This document shows, in pieces, positions 18,959 through 27,193 of a stretch of DNA of 64,000 bases; the stretch's first letter is position 1, and every line of letters starts with the position of its first letter. Source of the stretch: an uncultured Acidovorax sp. (GTDB taxonomy: Bacteria; Pseudomonadota; Gammaproteobacteria; Burkholderiales; Burkholderiaceae_C); contig CAJYKV010000027.1 in assembly GCA_913774955.1 (NCBI GenBank), positions 310,001 through 374,000 of the forward strand, written 5' to 3'. The notes under the pieces are model-generated. The model was not told the DNA's origin, ran no database searches, and saw nothing but the letters and a program-made list of their open reading frames with translations. Made by a program: the position numbers and the translations under genes.

Positions 18959-19750
18959 TCAGGCACCCCCCGAGGGGTCCAGGTGGATGCCGAAACCCGA
19001 CGCCCCCGGCGCCAGGTCCGCACGCAGTTCCAGTTCGGGAATGCGGTAGTCCCCGGCGTTCTGCCGCCGGAACGGGATCGGCCTGTCGGTGAACAGGCCG
19101 TCCAGCCGCCGGCCCAGTGCATCGCAGGCCTGCGCGAACCCCGCTCCGTCGACCCGCCCCGTGCGGTACACCACATGCGGCGGCAGCACCTCGAACCCCG
19201 GATAGAACAGGACGCCATGCTGTATCGGGAACAGGATGTCCCCGATCGGTCCGTTGATGCCGCGCGGACCGTAATGCGGCTCCCAGCCTCCGGCCGTCAC
19301 CACCAGCATCGCGCGCCTGCCCGCCAGCGTACCCTCGCCGTACCTGTCCCCCCAGTGCGTGTCGGAATGCTCTCCCACGCCGTAAGCGAAACCGCAGGCG
19401 TACACCCGATCCACCCACCCCTTCAGGATCGCGGGCATCGAGAACCACCAGAGCGGGAACTGCAGGACCACCGCATCGGCCCAGAGCAGCTTTTCCTGTT
19501 CGCGAACCATGTCCGCGCGCTGCGTGCCGCACCCGAACGCGCGCAGCGAATCCTCCGCCGCTCGAAAGCGCTCGCCTGCCGCATGCGCGACGTCGTCGTC
19601 CGCATCCAGCGCTGCCTTCCAGCGCATCGCGTACAGGTCGGACACCTGCACCGCATGGCCTGCCTGCTCCAGGTGCCGTACCGAAAAATCCCGCAGTGCA
19701 CCGTTCAGTGACCGCGGCTCCGGGTGGGCGTATACGAGAAGAATGTTCAT
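18959..19750 (-). CDS. NAD(P)H-dependent quinone oxidoreductase, flavodoxin-like fold
   Basis: The 263-residue protein opens with the flavin-binding N-terminus of the NQO/MdaB/YwrO family (MNILLVYAHPEPRSLNGAL). It also has the characteristic VVLQFPLWWFSMPAILKGW and VVTAGGWEPHYGPRGINGP segments that contact flavin and substrate. Such enzymes reduce quinones or other electrophiles by two electrons using FAD or FMN. It is divergently arranged with a LysR regulator across a 91-base gap holding a perfect palindrome, so it is probably that regulator's target. The start at 19750 is the first one that gives the family N-terminus. Confidence 0.88.
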   Translation of the reverse strand: MNILLVYAHPEPRSLNGALRDFSVRHLEQAGHAVQVSDLYAMRWKAALDADDDVAHAAGERFRAAEDSLRAFGCGTQRADMVREQEKLLWADAVVLQFPLWWFSMPAILKGWVDRVYACGFAYGVGEHSDTHWGDRYGEGTLAGRRAMLVVTAGGWEPHYGPRGINGPIGDILFPIQHGVLFYPGFEVLPPHVVYRTGRVDGAGFAQACDALGRRLDGLFTDRPIPFRRQNAGDYRIPELELRADLAPGASGFGIHLDPSGGA

Positions 19751-19813
19751 GGCGTGTTCCGTTCCATCGGTATCGTTGAAGATGGAAGGCACGATAGGAG
19801 GACGTCCGCTATA

Positions 19814-19831
19814 TTGGAAATGAATTTCCAA
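19814..19831. promoter_or_regulatory. perfect palindrome, likely LysR operator
   Basis: The sequence TTGGAAAT-GA-ATTTCCAA has perfect eight-base arms and a two-base spacer, in the gap between the divergent quinone reductase and LysR genes, 11 bases before the LysR start. Its T-rich/A-rich symmetry fits a LysR-type binding site. The position would also let the bound protein block its own gene. Confidence 0.7.
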
Positions 19832-19841
19832 CATTGTCGGT

Positions 19842-20744
19842 ATGTCCATGAGCAATTCCCTGCGGCAGCTGGACCTGAACCTGCTGGTCACCCTCGACGC
19901 CCTGCTGACTGAGCACCACGTCACCCGCGCCGCCGAACGGTTGCACCTGTCGCAGCCCACGGTCAGCCTGCAGCTCGCACGGCTGCGCGAATTCTTCAAA
20001 GACCCCCTGCTGCTTCCCGGCCCCCGCGGCATGCGCCCGACCGCGCGGGCCGATGAACTGCGCGAGCCCCTGCGGCAGGCGCTGTCCGCGCTGCAGCAGG
20101 CCGTGGCGCCCTCGCGCCCCTTCGAGCCGGCACAGTCGCAGCAGACCTGGCGCGCCGCTGCATTCGACTACGGCGCGTTCACCGTGCTGCTGCCGGCGCT
20201 GGCCGGTCTGCGCGCCGCCGCGCCCGCCACGCGCCTGGCCATCATGCAGGTACCACCCGCGCAACTGGCGGCACGGGCCGGACAGGGAGACGTCGACCTC
20301 GCCTTCCATACCGGTGCGGAAGCGCCACCGGATCTGCGCCGCCGCGTGCTGTTCACTGAGCGCTACGTGCTCGCAGGCCGCGCGGGCCATCCGCGGCTCC
20401 GCCGGCGCCCCACGCTCGCGCAGTTCTGCCGGCTGGAGCATGCGATCGTCTCGCCCGATGGCGGGGGCTTTCATGGCGCCACCGACGCGGCACTGGCGGG
20501 GCGCGGCCTCGTGCGGCACGTGGCGCTGTCGGTGCCGCACTTCCTTGCGCTCGCGGCCGTGCTCGCAGCCACCGACCTCGTGGCCATGGTGCCCTCGCGC
20601 CTGGTACGCGACAACCCGGCACTGCGCACCGTCGAGCCACCAATCGACGTTCCGGGCTTCGACATGCTGATGCTCTGGCCGGAGCGTGTCCACCGCGATC
20701 CCGCGCACCAGTGGCTGCGCGGGCACATCGCCCGATCGCTGTGA
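19842..20744 (+). CDS. LysR family transcriptional regulator
   Basis: The 300-residue protein has the N-terminal winged helix-turn-helix (LRQLDLNLLVTLDALLTEHH then TRAAERLHLSQPTVSLQLAR) of the NodD/LinR-like branch of LysR proteins, and a C-terminal effector-binding domain. It probably controls the divergent quinone reductase gene in response to a quinone-like or electrophilic ligand; the ligand cannot be inferred. An in-frame ATG six bases further on (19848) is an equally possible start. Confidence 0.92.
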   Translation: MSMSNSLRQLDLNLLVTLDALLTEHHVTRAAERLHLSQPTVSLQLARLREFFKDPLLLPGPRGMRPTARADELREPLRQALSALQQAVAPSRPFEPAQSQQTWRAAAFDYGAFTVLLPALAGLRAAAPATRLAIMQVPPAQLAARAGQGDVDLAFHTGAEAPPDLRRRVLFTERYVLAGRAGHPRLRRRPTLAQFCRLEHAIVSPDGGGFHGATDAALAGRGLVRHVALSVPHFLALAAVLAATDLVAMVPSRLVRDNPALRTVEPPIDVPGFDMLMLWPERVHRDPAHQWLRGHIARSL

Positions 20745-20797
20745 GCCGCATGGGCAGGCAGGTAGCCGAAGGACAAGAAAAGACCGCGCCCACGTGC

Positions 20798-20834
20798 AAA
20801 AGCCCCGCACGCGCGAGGCGTGGCGGGGCTTTCT
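20798..20834. terminator. bidirectional rho-independent terminator
   Basis: The stem AAAGCCCCGC (20799-20808) pairs with GCGGGGCTTT (20823-20832). Flanking A residues on the left and T residues on the right make it usable from both strands. It lies between the convergent LysR and CsbD genes and should end both transcripts. Confidence 0.88.
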
Positions 20835-20878
20835 GACACGGGCATGGCGGGAGCATTCCCGCCGGGCCGGTCAACCCA

Positions 20879-21058
20879 TCAGCGGGTGGCGTCCTTCAGG
20901 TCTTCCTTGGCGTCACCGTAGTTCTTCTGAACGTTGCCTTCGACCTGCTTGGCCACGCCCTTGGCTTGCTGCTCCGGGCTGTTGAACACTTCGCCGGTCT
21001 TCTGCTGCACCTTGCCGGCAACTTCCTTCGCGGCACCCTTGATTTGGTCGGTATTCAT
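20879..21058 (-). CDS. CsbD family stress protein
   Basis: The 59-residue protein shows the CsbD pattern MNTDQIKGAAKEVAGKVQQK, then VAKQVEGNVQKNYGDAKEDL: short amphipathic, charged helices with GKVQ/GNVQK repeats. CsbD proteins are small, abundant, general-stress-induced proteins of unknown biochemical role. AAGGATCTCGCC precedes the ATG on the minus strand. The open frame runs 18 codons further upstream, but the family start is clear. It ends at the bidirectional terminator. Confidence 0.93.
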   Translation of the reverse strand: MNTDQIKGAAKEVAGKVQQKTGEVFNSPEQQAKGVAKQVEGNVQKNYGDAKEDLKDATR

Positions 21059-21279
21059 GGCGAGATCCTTTCGGTGGTGTGGTTGCGGGCATGGAAAAGT
21101 CCGATGCCTCACCGACGAAATTTACGCGCCATGCCTCCGCCACGGGGCGGGCCGATGCCGCTGCCATCCGTAAGGCCGAGCCTACAAGGCGAGCCGAACG
21201 AAATGCGAGACCGCGCGGAGATCGGCACGTGCACTGTGCGTTGTCTTCGCGCTGCAATCACCGCCGCGCCTCGACCACA

Positions 21280-21768
21280 CTAGTCATGGTTCGGCGTCAC
21301 ACGCAGGCGCTCGGTATCGAATGCCAGTTTGCGCGCCAGCGCCCTGCGCACCGCGTCGAGCGCGGTCGCGGGCACGAACTGCTCATGGAAAGCGTACAGG
21401 CCCCTGCCGTCGTCGCCCAGCCACTCGCCGCTGCTCTTCAGGGTGGCGACGAACAGCAGCCGCCGGTCCTGCGACCGCGACCACATCGGCACGTCGGTGA
21501 ACACCGCGGCGCAGGTGAGCGCGCCCTCGTCGTCCAGCACCTTCATGAAATCGAGCCGCAGCGGGCCCATGGGGCTGGAGATCTCCAGCGTATCGAACGC
21601 CCGGGGCGGCTCGCCCCCGGGGAACGTGAACCCGTACTGGCTCATGAGGCGCGACGCCTTGCCGAACAACACGCAGAACTGGTTCCTGCGCTCCTCCGCC
21701 CCCTGGACGGCCCACTGAAAACCCGTCTCGACGGCTTTCAGCGCCGCCTCTTGCAATGCCGGTCCCAT
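21280..21768 (-). CDS. hypothetical protein (162 residues)
   Basis: I do not recognise a named family. The start was set at MGPALQEAALKAVETG because a strong GGAGGGGG lies six bases upstream; two in-frame ATG codons further out (21789, 21816) are weaker. The protein is mixed alpha/beta without a signal peptide: an N-terminal helical part (AVQGAEERRNQFCVLFGKAS) and beta-rich segments (PLRLDFMKVLDDEGALTCAAV, then RRLLFVATLKSSGEW). It is divergent from the small gene at 22058 across a 289-base gap in which I saw nothing else definite. Confidence 0.65.
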   Translation of the reverse strand: MGPALQEAALKAVETGFQWAVQGAEERRNQFCVLFGKASRLMSQYGFTFPGGEPPRAFDTLEISSPMGPLRLDFMKVLDDEGALTCAAVFTDVPMWSRSQDRRLLFVATLKSSGEWLGDDGRGLYAFHEQFVPATALDAVRRALARKLAFDTERLRVTPNHD

Positions 21769-22057
21769 GTCCCCCTCCACTGTGCCCATACGGGTGGGAA
21801 ATATACCGTCGAGCAACGTTCAGATGCTCATTTTTGCGCGGTCGGCGGGACAGAACGCCACAGCTGCAGGATGGATCCAGAGGCGGCCGACCCGAAGGTA
21901 CTTGCCCGGATGCCTGACAGCGGCGGGCCCCTTCGCCCTCCAGCACGGCAGTGCCGCCCGAGTCCTACCTGCCGCCGCGGCGCGCACCCACCGCTCGCAG
22001 GCCGCTGCGCATGCCGAATGGAGCCCAGGGCACCCGCCCCTCATACAGGAGCCACGC

Positions 22058-22240
22058 ATGACCTCGCCACAGCAACCGCCATCGCAACCCATCCAGTACC
22101 CCAACCAGCCCGGACAGCAGCCCATCACGGACGGCGACCCGGCCGACCTGCCGCCGCCCCTGACCGAGGACGGCCCGGACCAGGCCAGCCCCGCAACCCA
22201 GGACCCGACGGGGCAGCGCGACATTCCGATCGAGACCTGA
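22058..22240 (+). CDS. small Pro/Gln-rich hypothetical protein
   Basis: This 60-residue protein is almost entirely Pro, Gln, Asp, Thr and Gly (for example PQQPPSQPIQYPNQPGQQP and ADLPPPLTEDGPDQ), and so is probably disordered. CAGGAG eight bases before the ATG supports translation. No function can be assigned. It lies just before the tRNA-Ser terminator, which faces it. Confidence 0.5.
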   Translation: MTSPQQPPSQPIQYPNQPGQQPITDGDPADLPPPLTEDGPDQASPATQDPTGQRDIPIET

Positions 22241-22270
22241 CGTGTGTCCGGGGAAGGCCCCGGCAGAAAG

Positions 22271-22306
22271 CAAAAAACCCCTGAACGATCGACTCGCTCA
22301 GGGGTT
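22271..22306 (-). terminator. rho-independent terminator downstream of tRNA-Ser
   Basis: On the minus strand the stem AACCCCTGA (22306-22298) and TCAGGGGTT (22284-22276) is followed by a T-run (the A-run at 22272-22277 on the plus strand). It begins eight bases after the tRNA CCA end. Confidence 0.9.
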
Positions 22307-22313
22307 CATGCTT

Positions 22314-22406
22314 TGGCGGAAACGGAGGGATTCGAACCCTCGATGAGGCTCTACACCCCATACTCCCTTAGCAGGGGAGCACCTTCGGCCACTCGGTCAC
22401 GTTTCC
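22314..22406 (-). tRNA. tRNA-Ser(GCU)
   Basis: The minus-strand sequence folds as a class II tRNA. The acceptor stem GGAAACG pairs with CGTTTCC, followed by discriminator G and an encoded CCA. The anticodon arm is CTCCC-CTGCTAA-GGGAG with anticodon GCT, then a long variable arm and a TTCGAAT T-loop (GAGGGTTCGAATCCCTC). It reads AGC/AGU serine codons. The length of 93 bases with CCA fits serine tRNA. Confidence 0.97.
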
Positions 22407-22448
22407 AATCCCGCTATTCTAACCCAAGATTCGGGCGCTTCAGCGAAC

Positions 22449-23720
22449 TCAGGCGGCGGACGGCTGGTCGAGTTCGAAGGCCTTGTGCAGCGTGCGCACG
22501 GCCAGCTCGACGTACTTCTCGTCGATGACCACGGAGGTCTTGATCTCGGAGGTGGAGATCATCTGGATGTTGATGCCCTCTTCGCTCAGCACGCGGAACA
22601 TCTTGGAGGCGACGCCGACGTGGCTGCGCATGCCGATGCCGACGATGCTCACCTTGCAGATCTTTGCGTCGCCGACGACGTCTTCCGCGCCCAGGGCCGG
22701 CAGCACCTTTTCCTTCAGCAGATCGATGGTGCGGGCGTAGTCGCCGCGGTTCACCGTGAAGCTGAAGTCGGTCTTGCCGTCCTTGCTCAGGTTCTGGATG
22801 ATCACGTCCACCTCGATGTTGGCGTCGGCCACGGCGCCCAGGATCTGGTAGGCGATGCCGGGCTTGTCGGGCACGCCCAGCACGGAGATCTTGGCCTCGT
22901 CGCGGTTGAAAGCGATGCCGGATACGACGGCTTGTTCCATTTTTTCGTCTTCCTCAAAAGTGATGAGCGTGCCGGAGCGGGCCTCTTCCTCGATGTCGAT
23001 GTCCCAGGGCGTGAAGCTGGAGAGCACGCGCAGCGGCACCTTGTACTTGCCGGCGAACTCCACGGAGCGGATCTGCAGCACCTTGCTGCCGAGGCTGGCC
23101 ATCTCCAGCATTTCCTCGAAGCTCACGGTGTGCAGGCGGCGCGCCTCGGCGACCACGCGCGGGTCGGTGGTGTAGACGCCGTCCACGTCGGTGTAGATCA
23201 GGCATTCGGCCGCCTTCATGGCCGCCGCCACGGCCACGGCCGAAGTGTCGGAGCCGCCACGGCCCAGGGTGGTGATGTGGCCGTGCTCGTCGATGCCCTG
23301 GAAGCCGGTGACGATCACCACCTTGCCGGCGGCGAGGTCGGCGCGCACGCGCTGGTCGTCGATGGATTCGATGCGGGCCTTGGTGTAGGAGCTGTCGGTG
23401 CGGATCGGCACCTGCCAGCCGGCATAGCTCACCGACTCCATGCCTTCGGCCTGCAGCGCGATGGCCAGCAGGGCGGAAGACGCCTGCTCACCGGTGGAGG
23501 CGAGCATGTCGAGCTCGCGGTGGTAGGCGGACGAGGCGCGCGAGGGTGCGAGTTCCTTGGCCAGGCCGAGCAGGCGGTTGGTCTCGCCGCTCATGGCGCT
23601 GGGCACCACCACCATCTGGTGGCCCGCCCGCGCCCACTTGGCGACGCGCTTGGCGACATTGCGGATGCGCTCCGTGGAGCCCATCGATGTGCCGCCGTAT
23701 TTGTGAACGATCAATGCCAT
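22449..23720 (-). CDS. lysC: aspartate kinase
   Basis: The 423-residue enzyme catalyses the first step of the aspartate pathway to lysine, threonine and methionine. The N-terminal kinase motif is VHKYGGTSMGS, followed by VVPSAMSGETNRLL and the GRGGSDTSAVAVAAAM nucleotide/aspartate loop. Two C-terminal ACT domains (from about residue 265) give feedback control by lysine and/or threonine. The length and single-function layout match the proteobacterial monofunctional lysine-sensitive type. It lies directly upstream of tRNA-Ser on the same strand and may share its transcript. Confidence 0.97.
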   Translation of the reverse strand: MALIVHKYGGTSMGSTERIRNVAKRVAKWARAGHQMVVVPSAMSGETNRLLGLAKELAPSRASSAYHRELDMLASTGEQASSALLAIALQAEGMESVSYAGWQVPIRTDSSYTKARIESIDDQRVRADLAAGKVVIVTGFQGIDEHGHITTLGRGGSDTSAVAVAAAMKAAECLIYTDVDGVYTTDPRVVAEARRLHTVSFEEMLEMASLGSKVLQIRSVEFAGKYKVPLRVLSSFTPWDIDIEEEARSGTLITFEEDEKMEQAVVSGIAFNRDEAKISVLGVPDKPGIAYQILGAVADANIEVDVIIQNLSKDGKTDFSFTVNRGDYARTIDLLKEKVLPALGAEDVVGDAKICKVSIVGIGMRSHVGVASKMFRVLSEEGINIQMISTSEIKTSVVIDEKYVELAVRTLHKAFELDQPSAA

Positions 23721-23918
23721 TGGATATCCGGGGTGACGGTACGAAGGCCGCGGCGCAAAAGACGAGAAAAGGGAAAGGCACAGGACCGGGCCTGCGGGGA
23801 TGGAGAGGCCCCCTGGGCCTCACAAGGGCCGGCGCCGGTAGGGCGCGGGCTCTGTGGCCGAGGTGTTTTGGCGCGCCGCCGTGTTTCGTGCGAAGTGAGG
23901 GAAGAAGACCAAAACCCG

Positions 23919-24965
23919 TCAATTGTACCAACCGAGTTCCCCGCCCTCGCGCACCACGAAGCCCCGCCCGACCTTGATGCGGATGCGGTGGCCGCGCGTG
24001 GCGCAGGCGGCGATCTGGTCGAGCAGTTCGCCGAGCTGCGCGGCCGAGGGGGTGGTGGCATGCACGGTGCGCAGCCACTGGCGCAGCGCATTGGCCTGGC
24101 GCTCACGGCCGAGGGCGCGCAGCGCCGCGATGCGCGGCGGCTGCCCGATCGCCTGCAGATCGGCCTCGGCCAGCTCCCGCAGCAGCACCGCGGCCTCGGC
24201 CGCATGCGAGGCGCTGCGCGCGAAAGTGTCGCGGAACTGCGGGAACGCGGCCTCCAGCGCCGGCAGCAGCCGCGCGCGGATGCGGTTGCGGGTATAGCGC
24301 TCGTCGGTGTTCGTCGGGTCCTCGACCCAGCCCTCGCCGCGGGCGGACAGCCATGCACGCACTTGCGCGCCTGCGACCCCCAGCAGCGGCCGGTGCCAGT
24401 CGATTCCCCCGCGCCGCCAATGGCCCGGCATGGCCGCCAGCCCCGGCACGCCCGCGCCGCGTGAGAGCGCGAGCAGCACCGTCTCGACCTGATCGTCCGC
24501 ATGCTGGGCGAGTGCGATGGATGCCAGCGCGGGCTGCATCTCCGTGGCGCTGTGGCCGCCCTCGTCACCATCCCGTGAGCCGCTCTGCCCCGAATCCGAG
24601 CCCGAGCCTGGGTCGGGCGAGCGCTCGACAGCCACAGCGCATTCGCCCAGTGCCAGCGTCTGCAGCGCCCCGTAGCGGTGCCGGCGCGCCGTATCTTCCG
24701 GGCTTTCACCCGCAGCGTGCCGCGCATCCACCCGTGCAATGCGCAGCGGCACGTCCAGGCGCTTGCACAGCGCCCGGCAATGCGCCTCGAACCCATCGGC
24801 CGCGGCCTGCAACCCATGGTGCACGTGCAGCGCATGCACCTGCCCCGGGAAGCGCTGCGCACACGCATGCAGCAGCGCCGTCGAATCCGCCCCACCGCTC
24901 AGCGCCACCCCCAGCGGCAACGCCGGCCGGAAACCGTCCATGGCCGCATCGAACCCACGCGTCAT
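23919..24965 (-). CDS. tilS: tRNA(Ile)-lysidine synthase
   Basis: The 348-residue protein has the N-type ATP pyrophosphatase P-loop (GVALSGGADSTALLH near residues 19-33), and the TilS-specific LHVHHGLQ and ALAQHADDQVETVLL boxes, then DPTNTDERYTRNRIR. TilS converts cytidine at position 34 of tRNA-Ile(CAU) to lysidine, so that it reads AUA. A Gly/Ser/Asp-rich insertion of about 30 residues (DPGSGSDSGQSGSRDGDEGG) splits the region between HRYGALQTLAL and the QHADDQ box. It is shorter than the Escherichia coli enzyme, with a reduced C-terminal domain. Confidence 0.93.
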   Translation of the reverse strand: MTRGFDAAMDGFRPALPLGVALSGGADSTALLHACAQRFPGQVHALHVHHGLQAAADGFEAHCRALCKRLDVPLRIARVDARHAAGESPEDTARRHRYGALQTLALGECAVAVERSPDPGSGSDSGQSGSRDGDEGGHSATEMQPALASIALAQHADDQVETVLLALSRGAGVPGLAAMPGHWRRGGIDWHRPLLGVAGAQVRAWLSARGEGWVEDPTNTDERYTRNRIRARLLPALEAAFPQFRDTFARSASHAAEAAVLLRELAEADLQAIGQPPRIAALRALGRERQANALRQWLRTVHATTPSAAQLGELLDQIAACATRGHRIRIKVGRGFVVREGGELGWYN

Positions 24966-24990
24966 CGCGCCGCCCTCCGCAGAGGAAAAA

Positions 24991-25013
24991 CAAAAACGGC
25001 CCCGAAGGGCCGT
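24991..25013 (-). terminator. rho-independent terminator after accA
   Basis: A seven-base stem (ACGGCCC / GGGCCGT, 24996-25002 with 25007-25013) with a four-base loop is followed on the minus strand by TTTTTGTTTTT. It ends the leftward transcript from accA, about 390 bases after the stop, just before tilS begins. Confidence 0.75.
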
Positions 25014-25197
25014 GCGGCAGTCATGGATACGAACGTCCCACGCATCTCAGTCATTCATGGCGCAGCGCGCTCGCCTCGCCCACGAACATGGCACCCACGA
25101 AAAGTGCCAAGCTGGACACACCACCGCGGTAATCCAATACCCCCGGGCCAGCCGAGACCCGCCGCGCCCGAACCCGAAGCGCCCTCACCCGTCCGAT

Positions 25198-25405
25198 GGC
25201 CGCGGAGCAGGCCAAGCCAGCAGACGCCGTGGAACCGGCTCCGCCGGGCCACCGGCGTCCAGCCCCTCGCCAGAGGCAAGGGGCGTTCGGCCCGTCCACG
25301 CCCGCGCAGGCGGGCGTGGAGCCGCGGCCCTCACTCCGCCCTGCCCGCCGTGCGCAGCGCGGCGAGAGCGGGGGGAAGGCGCGCAGCGCCTCAGGGGGGT
25401 GTGTC
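25198..25405 (+). repeat. dispersed intergenic repeat, copy 1
   Basis: The 63 bases at 25198-25260, starting GGCCGCGGAGCAGGCCA, match the reverse complement of 32557-32619 almost base for base (about 5 differences). Farther on, both copies end with a C/G-run hairpin region and a GCGCAGCGCCTCAGGG or GCGAAGCGACTCAGGG tail, although the middle differs. This copy also contains its own long inverted repeats. It fills most of the 438-base gap between tilS and accA, which contains no supportable gene. I take it as a member of a genome-wide noncoding repeat family. Confidence 0.7.
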
Positions 25406-26378
25406 ACCTTTCAGCGCGGGTATCGTTGAACCGGCCGTAGCTCTGCAGGCGTTCGTAGCGGCGGTCCAGCAGCTCGCGCACCTTGAGGTCGGCCAGCTGG
25501 CGGTAGGCATCGCCCAGCGCGCGCTTGAGGAAGGCGGCCATCTGCTTGGGGTCGCGGTGCGCGCCGCCCACGGGCTCGCTGACGATCTTGTCGACCAGGC
25601 CCAGCGCCTTCAGGCGGTGCGCCGTGATGCCCATGGCGTCGGCCGCGTCCTGGGCCTTGTCGCCGGTCTTCCAGAGGATGGAGGCGCAGCCCTCGGGGCT
25701 GATCACCGAGTAGATCGAATACTGCAGCATCACGACCTGGTCGGCGACGCTGATGGCCAGCGCGCCGCCGGAGCCGCCCTCGCCGATCACCGTGGTGATG
25801 ATGGGCACTTCGAGCTGGGCCATCTCGAAGATGTTGCGGCCGATCGCCTCGGACTGGCCGCGCTCTTCCGCGTCGATGCCGGGGTACGCGCCGGGCGTGT
25901 CCACGAAGGTGAACACCGGCAGGTGGAACTTCTCGGCCGTCTTCATCAGGCGCAGGGCCTTGCGATAGCCCTCGGGCCGGCTCATGCCGAAGTTGCGCGC
26001 GGCGCGCTCCTTGGTGTCGCGCCCCTTCTGGTGGCCGATGACCATGCAGGCCTGGCCGTTGAAGCGCGCCAGGCCGCCGATGATGGACAGGTCGTCGGCG
26101 AAATGCCGGTCGCCGTGCATCTCGACGAAGTCGGTGAAGATCTCGCGCACGTAGTCGAGCGTGTAGGGGCGCTCGGGGTGGCGGGCGATCTTGGTGATCT
26201 GCCAGGGCGTCAGTTCGCTGTAGATGTCCTTGGTGAGCTGCTGGCTCTTGCGGCTGAGCTGGTCGATCTCCTCGGAGATGTCCACCGCGCTCTCGGTCTG
26301 CACGTAGCGCAGCTCCTCGATCTTGGATTCAAGCTCCGCGATGGGTTGCTCGAAATCCAGAAAAGTCTTTTTCGCCAA
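25404..26378 (-). CDS. accA: acetyl-CoA carboxylase, carboxyltransferase subunit alpha
   Basis: The 324-residue protein begins [20 protein letters not shown], the conserved AccA N-terminus. It carries the crotonase-fold carboxyltransferase core with [37 protein letters not shown] and [11 protein letters not shown]. With AccD it transfers carboxylate from biotin to acetyl-CoA, making malonyl-CoA for fatty-acid synthesis. AAGGAGAAAACA precedes the ATG. It lies 90 bases after the glycosylase gene on the same strand, so cysS, the glycosylase and accA may be cotranscribed. Confidence 0.97.
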   Translation of the reverse strand: MAKKTFLDFEQPIAELESKIEELRYVQTESAVDISEEIDQLSRKSQQLTKDIYSELTPWQITKIARHPERPYTLDYVREIFTDFVEMHGDRHFADDLSIIGGLARFNGQACMVIGHQKGRDTKERAARNFGMSRPEGYRKALRLMKTAEKFHLPVFTFVDTPGAYPGIDAEERGQSEAIGRNIFEMAQLEVPIITTVIGEGGSGGALAISVADQVVMLQYSIYSVISPEGCASILWKTGDKAQDAADAMGITAHRLKALGLVDKIVSEPVGGAHRDPKQMAAFLKRALGDAYRQLADLKVRELLDRRYERLQSYGRFNDTRAER

Positions 26379-26468
26379 TTTGTTTTCTCCTTGGGGCTGG
26401 CCCCGGCGCGCACGGCGGCGGGGCGCTGCGCGCGCAGCTCGCGGGCACGCGGTCGATCGGACGGGCGG

Positions 26469-27128
26469 TCAGTAATCCACCGGCAGGGGTGCGAGCGACC
26501 GCCAAATATACCAACTCGCCACGCTGCACCAGGGTTTCCAGGCCTCGGCGACTTCACGGGCATCGCTGCGGCTCACCGGGTCGCCCGAGAAATAGTGCTG
26601 GCTGATGCCCTGCAGCAGGGTGGCATCGTCCAGCGGCAGCACGTTCGGCCGCGCCAGATGGAAGATGAGGAACATGTCGGCCGTCCAGCGGCCGATGCCG
26701 CGGATGGCGACCAGCTCGGCCGCGATGGCCTCGTCGTCCATCGCGTCCCAGTCCTTGACGTGCAGGCGGCCGGTGTCGAAGTGCAGCGCCAGGTCCACGA
26801 GGTAGTCCACCTTGCGGGCCGACAGGCCGGCGGCGCGCATGTCGTCCACCTTGAGCTTGAGCACGTCGGCGGGCGTCATGCCGCGCGGCAGCGCGGCGAA
26901 CTTGTCCCACACCTTCTGCGCGGACGCGACCGAGACCTGCTGGCCCACGATGCTGCGCGCCAGCGTGGTGAACGCGTCGCCGCGCGCCACCAGGGCGACG
27001 TCGCCCAGCTGCGGGATGAGCCGCTTCATGACGCGGTCCTTCTTGACCAGATGGCGGCAGGCGTCCGCCCAGTAGCCGGGGGCGGTGGACGGCACCGCCG
27101 TCCCCGCTGGTTTCTTGCTGGAGGCCAC
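26469..27128 (-). CDS. DNA-3-methyladenine glycosylase II-like, HhH-GPD family
   Basis: The 219-residue protein has the HhH-GPD fold: LARSIVGQQVSVASAQKVW at the start, then a helix-hairpin-helix motif with IRGIGRWTADMFLIF and the catalytic aspartate in NVLPLDDATL. It removes alkylated bases such as 3-methyladenine and starts base-excision repair. It lacks the N-terminal AlkA domain of Escherichia coli and corresponds to the short AlkA form. The Lys/Ala-rich N-terminus is probably flexible. It lies 65 bases after cysS on the same strand. Confidence 0.92.
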   Translation of the reverse strand: MASSKKPAGTAVPSTAPGYWADACRHLVKKDRVMKRLIPQLGDVALVARGDAFTTLARSIVGQQVSVASAQKVWDKFAALPRGMTPADVLKLKVDDMRAAGLSARKVDYLVDLALHFDTGRLHVKDWDAMDDEAIAAELVAIRGIGRWTADMFLIFHLARPNVLPLDDATLLQGISQHYFSGDPVSRSDAREVAEAWKPWCSVASWYIWRSLAPLPVDY

Positions 27129-27193
27129 GGATTACCTTGTCGGGACGGAAGGCTGCTGCGCGGGCAGGGAACGGAAAAGACGGGAAGGCAGGC

